A program made the translations under genes and the position numbers. A stretch of DNA of 64,000 bases from Candidatus Woesearchaeota archaeon (GTDB lineage Archaea > Nanobdellota > Nanobdellia > Woesearchaeales > UBA525): NCBI GenBank assembly GCA_028818155.1, contig JAPPOH010000014.1, positions 139,042-203,041 of the forward strand. Direction: 5' to 3'. The notes beneath the pieces were generated by a model. The model did not search any database and was not told the origin of the DNA. It worked only from the letters and a program-made list of their open reading frames with translations. Below are positions 17,317 to 26,003 of the stretch, piece after piece; position 1 is the stretch's first letter, and each line of letters starts with the position of its first letter.

Positions 17317-18087
17317 CTACAATCGTGCCGCACCCAGCAGCGCAGCATCCACACCTAATGAGCTCTTCTTCAGAATTTTACAACCTCGTGGCATGTTTTT
17401 GTTCGCATCTCGCACTACGATCTTCGTCGCGGCACCACCGCCAATCACTATGAGATCAGGATCATACGCCCGGATAAGGTTCTCGCAGAAGACTGCCAGG
17501 AGCTGTGCTGTTTCTTTCTGTGTTGTTTTTGCAGCTTTTGTGGAGGAGTTCCATATGTCAGAAGCCCTCGTTTCCTTTCCTGTGTGTCGCTTGCTAATCG
17601 CTTTCCCACTCAGCAGGTTTTCCCATTGTGTGCCGTCTCGAGATCGTGTGTGGCCAAGCTCGCCAGCGAGGCAACGTGCACCGCGATATGGCTTCTTTTC
17701 AATAATAACTCCGGTGCCTAAACCAGTCCCTAGCGTTACCCCAACAATCGTCCGCTTGCCTCGTGCAGCACCATAGTGTAATTCTCCTAAAGCAAAGCAT
17801 GCTGCGTCGTTCTGGATCTGAATCTTTCTCTTGAGTGCTTTTGCGAGGTCAACCCCGTCCAAACAGCGAATATTCGGTAAGTGTCTGAGTTTCGTGCCAT
17901 GGAACGTTCCTGGGACGCCGATGCCAACGCGGCCAGGTCCGAGTTCCTTGAGGATCTTCCTGAGCTGGTTAAGCACATGCCGCTTTCCTTTTCGCGCTCC
18001 TGTTGGGACAGTTACGCGCTTCGTGATCTTTCCTCTGTTGACGACAGCAGCTGCAATCTTCGTCCCGCCGAGGTCGATGGCGATCAT
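17317..18087 (-). CDS. ROK-family sugar kinase-like protein
   Basis: 256 residues. The N-terminal IAIDLGGTKIAAAVV is the ATP phosphate-1 motif of ROK kinases. Next come GIGVPGTF, then the NDAACFALGE motif with its catalytic Asp, then GVTLGTGLGTGVII, and the C-terminal LIVIGGGAA. The zinc-binding Cys cluster of many ROK proteins is absent; only AGELGHTRS remains. ROK kinases phosphorylate glucose, N-acetylglucosamine, mannose and similar sugars, but the substrate cannot be told here. At 256 residues it is shorter than the usual 290-320. It is the last gene of the thioredoxin-rich operon, overlapping the DsbA-like gene by 4 bases. Confidence 0.85.
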   Translation of the reverse strand: MIAIDLGGTKIAAAVVNRGKITKRVTVPTGARKGKRHVLNQLRKILKELGPGRVGIGVPGTFHGTKLRHLPNIRCLDGVDLAKALKRKIQIQNDAACFALGELHYGAARGKRTIVGVTLGTGLGTGVIIEKKPYRGARCLAGELGHTRSRDGTQWENLLSGKAISKRHTGKETRASDIWNSSTKAAKTTQKETAQLLAVFCENLIRAYDPDLIVIGGGAATKIVVRDANKNMPRGCKILKKSSLGVDAALLGAARL

Positions 18088-18746
18088 TCTAGCTCCCTCT
18101 TTACCTCTTCGGCGAACTTCTCTGGTGTAAGCACGCCCGTCACCCTCCGTCCATTGAAGAAGAATGTCGGCGTACCCCTGACTCCGGATCGGCCACCGAG
18201 CTGCTTATCTTGTTCGACGAGCTCCTTTGTCGCTTCAGGGATGAAGCACTCATTGAAGACCGTCATGTTCAGCCCGAGCTCCTTCGCGTAGCCTTGGAGT
18301 TGGCCAATCTCTAACGCTTGCTGATGCTCGTACAGCACATCATGGTATTCCCAGAATGCATCCTGTTCATGTGCACAGAGCGCAGCGAGTGAAGCGCGAA
18401 GCGCCTTCGGATGGATACTCGTCAGTGGGAAGTTTTTATATGAAAAACGAACCTGTCCTGTGTCGATAAATTGTTCTTTGATCTGTGGAAAGTGTTCAAG
18501 TGCAAAAATACTGCAGTGTGGACACTCGAAATCGGAGAATTCGATCACCGTTACTGGTGCATTGTCACTCCCGAGCTTTGGCGAGCCGCCAACATAGAGG
18601 TCAAACCGCTGATCCGCTTCTTGTTCAGGCGGCTGCATACCCTTGTACACAAAATAGCCGATCACGACTGCAATCAAGAGGACGACGCCGAATGCTATCA
18701 GGTTCTCTTGTCTGCTTTCTTTCAGGTCGACCTTCTCTTCTTTCAC
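18084..18746 (-). CDS. Membrane-anchored DsbA-like thiol oxidoreductase
   Basis: 220 residues. A single N-terminal helix (residues 17-34) is followed by a DsbA/thioredoxin fold. The strand VTVIEFSDFECPHCS contains the redox motif CPHC near residue 74, and the cis-Pro loop is GVRGTPTFFFNG near residue 188. It resembles the DsbA/DSBA-like proteins of archaea that form or isomerise disulfides outside the membrane. Two further cysteines occur at the ALCAHE and NECFIP positions. It starts with GTG in a GTGA overlap with the preceding thioredoxin-like gene, in an operon that appears devoted to disulfide chemistry. Confidence 0.87.
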   Translation of the reverse strand: MKEEKVDLKESRQENLIAFGVVLLIAVVIGYFVYKGMQPPEQEADQRFDLYVGGSPKLGSDNAPVTVIEFSDFECPHCSIFALEHFPQIKEQFIDTGQVRFSYKNFPLTSIHPKALRASLAALCAHEQDAFWEYHDVLYEHQQALEIGQLQGYAKELGLNMTVFNECFIPEATKELVEQDKQLGGRSGVRGTPTFFFNGRRVTGVLTPEKFAEEVKRELE

Positions 18747-19558
18747 GGCCTCATCACGCTCTCTTGTTCCAGGTCGTAGTACACCACGCTCAATTTTTGG
18801 AGGTCTCGTAATATATAGCTTCCGTCATCTTCGATACTACCGACAATCGTCCATCCTGGACGCATGTTGGGGTATTCATCCGCTTCTTTGTCCAAAATGA
18901 GTGTTGGAACTGTTGTAATGCCGTACTGTTCTCGTAGTTGCTTTCCTTCGTCGCTGGCGATATCCACATCTCTTTCCTTGTACGGGATGATTCTGGATTC
19001 TTTCAGGAATTCCCTCGTGATTTGTACATCGTAGCACTCATCGCATGCGTCCATTGTTAGATACGTCGCTGTTACGCGTCCACGAACTCTCCCTTCTCTC
19101 GTCGACAAATACGGTGCGTTTAATGTTGGGAGGACGTACCATGTGCCTTTGTCAAGAAGTTGTATCGTGTACCCTGTGGACTCCCAATTATCCACTAAGT
19201 GCGGGTATTCTTCGATCGTTGTGTTGAAGGCAAGTGCTGGCAGGCGTTCTGACTTGAAGATGTATGGATCTTCTGCGTACTCCACGTCCATGTTGATGTA
19301 GTCGCGTAGCGTTTCCACATACAGGTCGATGTCGTAGCAGTCTTGACAGTCTGCTTGTAGTACTAGCGTTCTGACGAGTGGGAGGTCATCTACCGCTTGT
19401 TCTTCTGGTACTGGTTCTGGAACAGGGTTTTCTGGGATAGGGTCTTGTGTTGGCGCCCTTACCTGTATCCGTTCTTGCACTGGCGTGTCTTCAATCCTGC
19501 CGCTCAGAATCATAATGGCAATAACATTCAGCAGGACGATTCCTGCGAGTGTGTACAT
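18743..19558 (-). CDS. Membrane-anchored protein with two CxxC thioredoxin-like units
   Basis: About 271 residues. An N-terminal membrane helix is followed by a Pro/Glu-rich linker and two related units. Each unit opens with a strand and a CxxC-type motif: TLVLQADCQDCYDIDL and TYLTMDACDECYDVQI. The second unit continues to a TTVPTLILD loop like the cis-Pro region of thioredoxins. It is probably an extracytoplasmic redox or metal-handling protein. I chose ATG 19558 (MYTLAGIVLLN) because it follows the upstream stop at 19566; an alternative GTG at 19615 would overlap that gene by 50 bases. The family is not one I can name exactly. Confidence 0.6.
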   Translation of the reverse strand: MYTLAGIVLLNVIAIMILSGRIEDTPVQERIQVRAPTQDPIPENPVPEPVPEEQAVDDLPLVRTLVLQADCQDCYDIDLYVETLRDYINMDVEYAEDPYIFKSERLPALAFNTTIEEYPHLVDNWESTGYTIQLLDKGTWYVLPTLNAPYLSTREGRVRGRVTATYLTMDACDECYDVQITREFLKESRIIPYKERDVDIASDEGKQLREQYGITTVPTLILDKEADEYPNMRPGWTIVGSIEDDGSYILRDLQKLSVVYYDLEQESVMRP

Positions 19559-19565
19559 GACTTGC

Positions 19566-19994
19566 TTATGCACACCCGACACGCTCCGCGAGGTACTCGA
19601 GCGTTTGTTCTCCACTTGCAGGCTCGCCTTCTCTGAAGACCCATGTCGGGAAGCCCGTCACGCCCGCGAGTTCGCATTGTGCGCCATGCGTATCGCAGTT
19701 CACGTAGTGCACGTACTTGAAACTTTTGCCGAAGGCTCTCTTTTGCTGTTGACAGTGCGGGCACCATTCCGTGCCGTACATCGTTGCGCCGTTCTGCGTT
19801 AAGCATCGTGCGAGGTCATCATGGAGTGCTGCTTGTGGTTTGAGAAAGAGAAAGAGTCCGTACCCGATGAATGCAAGAATGACGATTGCGATAATGTAGT
19901 TGATTCTTTTCTTGTTCTTTTGTCGTTTCTTAAATTGTTCTCGACGTATCTTGTTCTCTTTTTTCCGCTGTTCCTTTCGCTTCTTTCGCTTCAT
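19566..19994 (-). CDS. Membrane-anchored thioredoxin-like protein
   Basis: 142 residues. A very basic N-terminus (about 30 residues of Lys/Arg) precedes one helix (residues 32-51), which sets the C-terminus outside. The outer part is a short thioredoxin fold: ATMYGTEWCPHCQQQKRAFG (CPHC), then VNCDTHGAQCELAGVTGFPTWVF with the cis-Pro. This is like the thioredoxin-type domain that accompanies VKOR disulfide formers. It overlaps the upstream winged-helix gene by 4 bases (ATGA). Confidence 0.82.
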   Translation of the reverse strand: MKRKKRKEQRKKENKIRREQFKKRQKNKKRINYIIAIVILAFIGYGLFLFLKPQAALHDDLARCLTQNGATMYGTEWCPHCQQQKRAFGKSFKYVHYVNCDTHGAQCELAGVTGFPTWVFREGEPASGEQTLEYLAERVGCA

Positions 19995-20509
19995 ATGTCA
20001 AGTTTCACGTACACTTTGTGTGTTTTGCCTGCGATCTCTTTTGCAAGAATGTTTCGTGCTTCGAGTTCTTTGATCAGCTGACTGAGTTTTGCTTTGCTCA
20101 TGTCAACTCTGAGTTTGAGTGTTGCCTGGCTGATGCCGGGTTGTTTTCGTACAGCGTGCACGATTTTTTGCTCATCTTGTGTTAACACACTGTACACGAT
20201 CTTCCGCACTTCATCTTTCCTGATATCTGTTCTTCTGCCCTGGAGTTCTTCAAGGATACTCCTGTGCGTGTGATCTGATTTGATGAGGTAAATGCCCACT
20301 AAGATACCGAGAATGATTAAGCCTGTTGCCGTGATATCTGGGACTGCGACGTTCCCTTCCCCTTGCGGACAGGTTGTTGCGTCGTAGCATTCTGCCTTCG
20401 CAATCGCCGTCTCCTGTTTGAGTTTGAGATGTGCGTTGTACTGGAAGCCAAAGAGCGCTATGAATACGACCGCAAGAATAAGAATTGCCCCTACGACACG
20501 CCCCCTCAT
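19991..20509 (-). CDS. Membrane-bound winged-helix regulator
   Basis: 172 residues. Two hydrophobic helices (residues 6-22 and 60-78) enclose an external loop with CYDATTCPQG. A cytosolic winged-helix domain occupies the C-terminus (residues 100-172), with TQDEQKIVHAVRKQPGISQ as the first helices and KAKLSQLIKELEARN as the likely recognition helix. This domain order is common in archaeal membrane HTH regulators. Its external loop could sense redox state through the two cysteines. It is the first gene of the operon that carries three thioredoxin-like proteins, so it may regulate them; this is inference. The TATA box lies 27 bases upstream of ATG 20509. Confidence 0.75.
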   Translation of the reverse strand: MRGRVVGAILILAVVFIALFGFQYNAHLKLKQETAIAKAECYDATTCPQGEGNVAVPDITATGLIILGILVGIYLIKSDHTHRSILEELQGRRTDIRKDEVRKIVYSVLTQDEQKIVHAVRKQPGISQATLKLRVDMSKAKLSQLIKELEARNILAKEIAGKTHKVYVKLDI

Positions 20510-20529
20510 ACAGCGTTGTGCCGAGAAGG

Positions 20530-20540
20530 AGTTTATAAAG
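20530..20540 (-). promoter_or_regulatory. Promoter of the redox operon
   Basis: AGTTTATAAAG on the plus strand, 27 bases from the minus-strand ATG 20509; a leaderless layout. Confidence 0.6.
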
Positions 20541-20548
20541 TTTTGCCG

Positions 20549-21166
20549 CTAACAGGATATGTCGTCAGGATAGAGGCACCGTGCTTGGCCACAGACCTGC
20601 TCTTCCACCCTCGCAGTGATCTCTCCCTCTGCTGTGTGGTTGTACGTGCCTCCTGCCTTTCGATACAGAAACCTGAATTTCAGTTTTCCTGGCATACCTG
20701 CTTCGGGGAAATTGACGTAGTAGACAGATCCTGAGTTGCATTCCATCGTCATGCGCTTCCCTGCAGGCACGAAGACCTCACTCCCATGACCATTCGGGAT
20801 AAGATTCACATGGTGCACGGTGTCTTCCTTCGTACCGACACGCCACCAGTAGCAGTTGTTCCTGTACTGCTGGTCTGGATTGTATTCACAGTTGTCACAG
20901 ATCACTTCTGTGGAGTTTGCCACAATCGTAATGTCGTAGCCCATATTATTCACGAGGCTGATCGCAACCTCACATTGATTCACGCTTGCATCCCATTTTG
21001 ACAGAAGGTAGTCTGCGCACGTAAACCCTGTCGTTGCGATGCACTTCTCTGGGAGTTTCCCCCCACTAAACACGCCAAAGTACGACATGACGCCGATCGC
21101 AGCGATGATTGCGAGGAGCGCCCAGCCATATGTCATGATAAATTCCATCGCTGCTTGGCCGCGCAT
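20549..21166 (-). CDS. Class III signal peptide (pilin-like) protein
   Basis: 205 residues. The N-terminus MRGQAAMEFIMTYGWALL has the basic start, the G-Q-A-A-M-E-F processing site and the hydrophobic helix of archaeal type IV pilin-like proteins cut by an EppA/FlaK-type peptidase. The mature part is a cysteine-rich domain (about ten cysteines, including ICDNCEYN and QARCLYPDDISC), suggesting disulfide stabilisation outside the cell. It shares its opening and the LPEKCI..GF.C segment with the protein at 49870-50427, so the two are paralogues. TATA at 21187-21196 lies 26 bases upstream of ATG 21166. Confidence 0.85.
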   Translation of the reverse strand: MRGQAAMEFIMTYGWALLAIIAAIGVMSYFGVFSGGKLPEKCIATTGFTCADYLLSKWDASVNQCEVAISLVNNMGYDITIVANSTEVICDNCEYNPDQQYRNNCYWWRVGTKEDTVHHVNLIPNGHGSEVFVPAGKRMTMECNSGSVYYVNFPEAGMPGKLKFRFLYRKAGGTYNHTAEGEITARVEEQVCGQARCLYPDDISC

Positions 21167-21186
21167 ACGATGCTGTTTTGTTCGTG

Positions 21187-21196
21187 CTATAAAAAT
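21187..21196 (-). promoter_or_regulatory. TATA box of the pilin-like gene
   Basis: CTATAAAAAT on the plus strand, about 26 bases from ATG 21166 on the minus strand. Confidence 0.5.
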
Positions 21197-21210
21197 ATGT
21201 CAGGAAAACC

Positions 21211-21219
21211 CTTATATAC
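21211..21219 (+). promoter_or_regulatory. TATA box of the desaturase gene
   Basis: CTTATATAC is centred about 26 bases before ATG 21241. Confidence 0.55.
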
Positions 21220-21240
21220 GCATGCCATACAAAAAAAGTC

Positions 21241-22362
21241 ATGGTGGGGAAGTTAAACTGGACGAACACGATTTTCTTTGGCTCGTATCACCTACTGTTG
21301 CTCATCTTATTACCGATCTACCTTCTCTTTTTTGAGCAGCACCTCGGCCTCTGGCTCTCGATGCTTGTGCTCGTCGGGATCTGTGGTGTTGCGATCACTG
21401 CAGGCTATCACAGATTTTATGCGCATCGTTCGTATCAGCTGCACCCGATTGCAGAAATTCCACTCTTATTCTTGGGAACGTTGACGATTCAAGGGAGTGT
21501 GTTGAAGTGGGCGAGCGATCACAGGCTCCACCACAGGCACGTGGACACTGAGAAAGATCCGTACTGTATTGAGAAGGGGTTCTGGCACGCGCACTTCATC
21601 TGGATTATTGAGCAGAGCGCTACTACCTATAATCCGAAAGTTGTCCATGATCTTGTCAAAAGAAAACTCTTGGTGTTGCAGGACAAGCACTATCTCGCTT
21701 GTGTCATTGCAAGTAATGCGCTCGTGCTTGTACTCTTTGGCTGGCTCTTTGGCTCGCTGTTTGGTGCGTTTGTCGTGATGTTTCTCACGCGATTGTTTAT
21801 CAACCATCACACGACATGGTTCATTAACTCACTCGCACATACGTGGGGCGTGCAACCTTTTTCGCGAGAGCATTCCGCGGTGAACAACTGGGTGATTTCT
21901 CTCTTAACTTATGGTGAGGGGTATCACAACTATCATCACACGTTCGCAAATGATTATCGGAACGGTGTGCGGTGGTGGCAGTTCGATCCTGGGAAGTTTG
22001 TGATTTGGAGTTTGAGCAAGATTGGTCTTGCTTCTAATTTACGACGTGTTGATCGTTCGTTAATTACTGAAAAATTATTGGCTGAAGATAAGAAGCTGCT
22101 TCTTGAAAAGGTGAAAGAGATTGGGTACGTCAAGCTCGAAGCGCTGGAGGCAGATATTCACAAGAAAGCGGATGCGTTGCATGAAAAGATCGCTGCATTC
22201 AAAGCACTCGTGCATGAATATCAGCAAGTCAGAAAGCAGAAAGTGAAAGCGAAGCAACTCAAGAAGAAAATGAAGGTTGTGAAGCGCAGTATCCGCGCTG
22301 ACTTGCGCGCGTGGGGTAAGTTCTGCGATAATGTTTTGGCGATGAAGCCGAGTTTGGCATAA
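21241..22362 (+). CDS. Fatty acid (acyl-CoA delta-9-type) desaturase-like enzyme
   Basis: 373 residues. All three histidine boxes of membrane di-iron desaturases are present: HRFYAHRS (HX4H), DHRLHHRHVDT (HXXHH) and GEGYHNYHHTF (HXXHH), with four hydrophobic helices arranged around them. This enzyme class inserts a double bond into acyl chains. After residue 285 a charged helical tail of about 90 residues (KKADALHEKIAAFKALVHEY, KQLKKKMKVVK) has been added, which typical stearoyl-CoA desaturases lack. No electron-transfer partner is encoded nearby. As archaeal membrane lipids are isoprenoid, its presence is notable. Confidence 0.88.
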   Translation: MVGKLNWTNTIFFGSYHLLLLILLPIYLLFFEQHLGLWLSMLVLVGICGVAITAGYHRFYAHRSYQLHPIAEIPLLFLGTLTIQGSVLKWASDHRLHHRHVDTEKDPYCIEKGFWHAHFIWIIEQSATTYNPKVVHDLVKRKLLVLQDKHYLACVIASNALVLVLFGWLFGSLFGAFVVMFLTRLFINHHTTWFINSLAHTWGVQPFSREHSAVNNWVISLLTYGEGYHNYHHTFANDYRNGVRWWQFDPGKFVIWSLSKIGLASNLRRVDRSLITEKLLAEDKKLLLEKVKEIGYVKLEALEADIHKKADALHEKIAAFKALVHEYQQVRKQKVKAKQLKKKMKVVKRSIRADLRAWGKFCDNVLAMKPSLA

Positions 22363-22370
22363 ACTAGCAT

Positions 22371-25300
22371 TCAGCCATTCACTATTGTTATACTGTGCCG
22401 CATGTCTTGGCGCTTAGATTCTGCTGCGATTTCAAATGCTCTTCTTAGTTTTTGTCGAGAAAAACTCGGTGCATGCACTATTCTACAAAGATCGCTACCG
22501 CTCACGTAATAATTTGGGTCAGAGAACGAGAGTAATGAATGTGCGTTGTATGTTACGTTGATAGGAGATTCTATTCCTAGAAAATCACGCACTCTCTCTA
22601 CAAGCACCGCCTTCTCAGGAAGCATCGGAAGGTGTCTGTCAGCGATATCCCTGAGGTCGAGGTTATGCTCAACCATATGTTCAACGACTCTGTTTCTTAA
22701 TTCTTCTTTGCGTTCGAACATGTTCTTTCTGTGTTTATATGCTTCAGTACGTGGGTGCTGCGTATTCGTGTCTTCGTGCGCATAGTGGTGCAGAAGCGTA
22801 TCAAGGATTTCGTACTCGATCGTGTCCGTATATCCTCTGTTTGATGCACAACGAACTAAATGCATTCCATCTCTAAAATCAAAATATAGTCTTCCGCTCA
22901 AGTCGATAAAAAGCCCTTCGTGGTTATCTGCGAATTTCTTCGTTTTGCCGCTCTTATACGCTCCGTATACTTCTGGGTGTGGCTCACGATCAAGAATAGC
23001 GGATGTGAACTGGTCCATTTCCTTGACAAAATCGAGCACATTTGCGTATACACCTCCAGCTCCGATTTCAGTCGTACATTCTCGTAATCTTTCAGGAGAG
23101 ACTGAATTGATTTTCCGGCCGTAGAGCAAGCCATATCCTACAAGCAGCCCCGTCTTTGATTCAAGAATGTTCTTTTGTATAGCAGATTTGCCATTCCAAA
23201 GATTGATCGCCTGGTCGCGTGCGAATTTTGGTATGAAGAGTAGCCCGTTTTTCCCACCGCGTATCATGCTTCTAGTAAAATCTGATAGAGCATATCGTAC
23301 TGTCCTTGCTGCCACGTGTTTTGCATCATAGAGTAAGTCTGCGCAGCGATTGTATGCTCTTTCCAAAAGTGTTTCTTCTTCCGCCGTACCAGCATCTCGT
23401 GTGTTATGTGTAGCAGCAACGCTAGCAAGAACATCACTCAATTTTGCTGTTGCGAGTTTCTTTCGTGCGCCATCCAATGCTCTGCCACTGAATTTTGTTA
23501 ACTTCTCTATACCCTTGAATGCGAGCCTATCGCTAAACCTACTCTCTCTGTTTTTAATTGTTGAATAGACCGCATGGCCGAAACCTATAGGGGAAAGAAT
23601 GTATGCTGTTGCAAGTGCTGCGTTGGCAAATTCCACTATGTTATCAATACGATCTTCGAGCACTTTTACATCATATATTCTCTGTGCATCTGCGTTGATA
23701 TCTTCTATTCGCTGGGTGATTGTTCCGACAAGCGGGTTTGTTTCATCGACGACGTACATGCCAGGTATTCTTATTGGCTTTGTTCCAGTGTTTGGGTTCA
23801 TCAACTGTAACTGTCTAGTTGTGTGGAGTTTCAGAAGATCATCTATTGAAAGTTTCACTTTATGCCACAAAACGTCACTCTTGTGTTGACGTGGTGGTTG
23901 CATGTTTGCGTATGGATCTGTTTCCATAAGTGGATAAAAGACAAATGATGTTGCATCGCTGAATGAGTCGACTAAGCGACGTATGCGTCGGGTGCGATGT
24001 GGCCTTGGTTCTTTTTCATAGTAACGTGTTGCTTCAACGATTTTCTTTCCCATGATTTTTTGCAAGAATGGATCTTTTCTGAATTTCTTGATGTATCCTC
24101 TTGCAACCCGTTCATTGATTCTCCTAAGTTTTCTTTCTCTTTTTTGATTGACATTTTTGTACAGTCCGGTTTTATCTTGTATGAATGATCTGATGTTGCT
24201 TGCGATACGCGGAAATGGGTTTCCGTTTTCTCGTATGTCTGCGCGAATATCTCTATACATGGCTACTCCAGACACACACATTCTTTTTGTGATATCCCAC
24301 CCGAGTGCTGCAAAGTCCGATGAGAGCTTCCTTGAAGCTTTCAGGACAGTCGGCCCTAGAGTGCGACCGACTGCATAGAGTAAAACCCCACTAGCCCATG
24401 CTCCTAGAGTCGGTAGTAATGGATAGTCTTTTCCGAGAAGTCCTTCTAGTCCTCTCCGGAACATGGTCACACCATGGTAGACACCCACACCCACACCTGC
24501 GATTGCAGTAGCGCCTCCTACTACCTGTGGTGTGTGCTTTGCAAGTGTTCTCACGTTCGTAGGGAGGTCATTCTTGAAATACGTAGAAAGTTGAGGGTAT
24601 TTTTGGGTTGTCCAAATAGTGAGCTCATCTCTTGTGTCACTTGCCAAGTTACCGAGGTTTGCCTTCAGTCCGTACATGCTATCGACAAAGAAGTTTCCAA
24701 CTGCAGCGCCTCGTGCAAGCACTCTTCGTCGGAAGCTAAATTCCGATGTGGCGAACGAAGAAATTATTCTGCTATATTCTCTATCGAACATACCCGCAAC
24801 ACTTTCTAAGAATGCACTACCTGCATTGTTAAGTAGCTCTTGATCGCCTAAAACAGCATCAAGATACATTTCTTCGAATGCTTCGCGCAGTGGGTCGTTT
24901 AAATATGGGCGATCATGACCAACAATGTTATTTCTTCCCTTCGTGAGTGTTACTTCTGGTGGAAGGTCTACCCAGAAATCCAATCCTGCGCTCACTGCGT
25001 CCTCTAAGAGCGATTCATGCAAAGTGCTTCCGTTGAATGATGGCTCGCCGTATCTGACGAAGAGGCCGTTTTGTGTGACAAGTAGTTTGCTTGAATTATT
25101 GTCTCTTATACGAAAACGACTATCCTGCCCATTTTTTCCGAAGTGACGTTTTGATACACCCATGGATAAGTAGCCGGATTTATTTTCAAGAGAAACACGA
25201 ATTGGTGAAGTCGTTCTGTAAGATTTCCGAACCGCGTTTATTTTTTCTTTACCAAGAAGCACCATTCCCCTACTTGCAGGTACCATTCCTAGGTATTTGT

Positions 25301-26003
25301 ACATTGCATCGCGAATAGCGGCAGGACTTGTATCACCGTTTGGAATGAAAATATCTACTTGTGTTCCGCTTTTTCTTCTGTCAGTTGATGGCGCGAAGCC
25401 ATTTTCAACATCTGGTGCAAGAAGTGCTCGCCATTTTCCATCTTCGTTGTACACGATAGAAGATGTCGTATCTGCATGCTGTCTCGTTGTAACACGAACT
25501 ACTTCACCAAGATCAGCATTTGAATACCAGCCAATCCCGTGCTCGCCGATAAGGTTCGGATTGAATTCTTTCTTTGAGTTGAATGGAACAAGCAGATCTC
25601 TGACAAGTCCCACAAACGACATACCAACTCCGTAGTCCCGCGCACTTAGGACTGTATGATCTGCTTCTTCATGAATGTCAAACTGGACGATACGGCGATA
25701 TGCTGAGGGATCGTAGGCGTCAAGGCCATTTTGACCAAGTTCTCGAATTGCAGCTTCTTTCTCTCCGAATTGTGCTCGAATTGTTTTATCAACTATACGC
25801 TCGAAAAGAGAGAATGATGTTACTTGCGCACGAGTAGTTTGTATTAATTCGCGAGCTGTGGATAATTGTTTTCCCTGAAGTGCTTTTGTAAATGCGTTGA
25901 AATCTCCCGCCATTTGCATCATTACAAGGTCAGCGATCTCTAGGTCGAATGAACTATCACTTGTAAGTGCTGCTCGGAGTTGGTGTACACGGGTTTCAGC
26001 CAA
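22371..26003 (-). CDS. Giant GHKL ATPase with membrane segments (cassette gene 5)
   Basis: 1210 residues. The N-terminal Bergerat ATP-binding fold is complete: N-box RELGQNGLDA (87-96), G1 DYGVGM (123-128) and G2 GEHGIGW (153-159). A second-domain motif TKGRNN near residue 355 resembles one in the neighbouring GHKL protein. Two hydrophobic helices (about 492-514 and 527-549) and perhaps another near 800 follow, separated by long Arg/Lys-rich helical stretches. Near the C-terminus LYFDFRDG and LLHHYAH (1072-1076) recall a degenerate metallopeptidase, but HExxH is not intact. It starts at TTG 26003 behind a GAGGTGA site and overlaps the preceding GHKL gene by 8 bases. I know no family with this whole architecture. 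Confidence 0.78.
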   Translation of the reverse strand: MAETRVHQLRAALTSDSSFDLEIADLVMMQMAGDFNAFTKALQGKQLSTARELIQTTRAQVTSFSLFERIVDKTIRAQFGEKEAAIRELGQNGLDAYDPSAYRRIVQFDIHEEADHTVLSARDYGVGMSFVGLVRDLLVPFNSKKEFNPNLIGEHGIGWYSNADLGEVVRVTTRQHADTTSSIVYNEDGKWRALLAPDVENGFAPSTDRRKSGTQVDIFIPNGDTSPAAIRDAMYKYLGMVPASRGMVLLGKEKINAVRKSYRTTSPIRVSLENKSGYLSMGVSKRHFGKNGQDSRFRIRDNNSSKLLVTQNGLFVRYGEPSFNGSTLHESLLEDAVSAGLDFWVDLPPEVTLTKGRNNIVGHDRPYLNDPLREAFEEMYLDAVLGDQELLNNAGSAFLESVAGMFDREYSRIISSFATSEFSFRRRVLARGAAVGNFFVDSMYGLKANLGNLASDTRDELTIWTTQKYPQLSTYFKNDLPTNVRTLAKHTPQVVGGATAIAGVGVGVYHGVTMFRRGLEGLLGKDYPLLPTLGAWASGVLLYAVGRTLGPTVLKASRKLSSDFAALGWDITKRMCVSGVAMYRDIRADIRENGNPFPRIASNIRSFIQDKTGLYKNVNQKRERKLRRINERVARGYIKKFRKDPFLQKIMGKKIVEATRYYEKEPRPHRTRRIRRLVDSFSDATSFVFYPLMETDPYANMQPPRQHKSDVLWHKVKLSIDDLLKLHTTRQLQLMNPNTGTKPIRIPGMYVVDETNPLVGTITQRIEDINADAQRIYDVKVLEDRIDNIVEFANAALATAYILSPIGFGHAVYSTIKNRESRFSDRLAFKGIEKLTKFSGRALDGARKKLATAKLSDVLASVAATHNTRDAGTAEEETLLERAYNRCADLLYDAKHVAARTVRYALSDFTRSMIRGGKNGLLFIPKFARDQAINLWNGKSAIQKNILESKTGLLVGYGLLYGRKINSVSPERLRECTTEIGAGGVYANVLDFVKEMDQFTSAILDREPHPEVYGAYKSGKTKKFADNHEGLFIDLSGRLYFDFRDGMHLVRCASNRGYTDTIEYEILDTLLHHYAHEDTNTQHPRTEAYKHRKNMFERKEELRNRVVEHMVEHNLDLRDIADRHLPMLPEKAVLVERVRDFLGIESPINVTYNAHSLLSFSDPNYYVSGSDLCRIVHAPSFSRQKLRRAFEIAAESKRQDMRHSITIVNG

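Noticed and set aside
17317..18087. Glucokinase as a firm assignment
   Set aside because: ROK motifs are clear but the zinc-binding Cys cluster and sugar-specific residues are not, so only the family is given.
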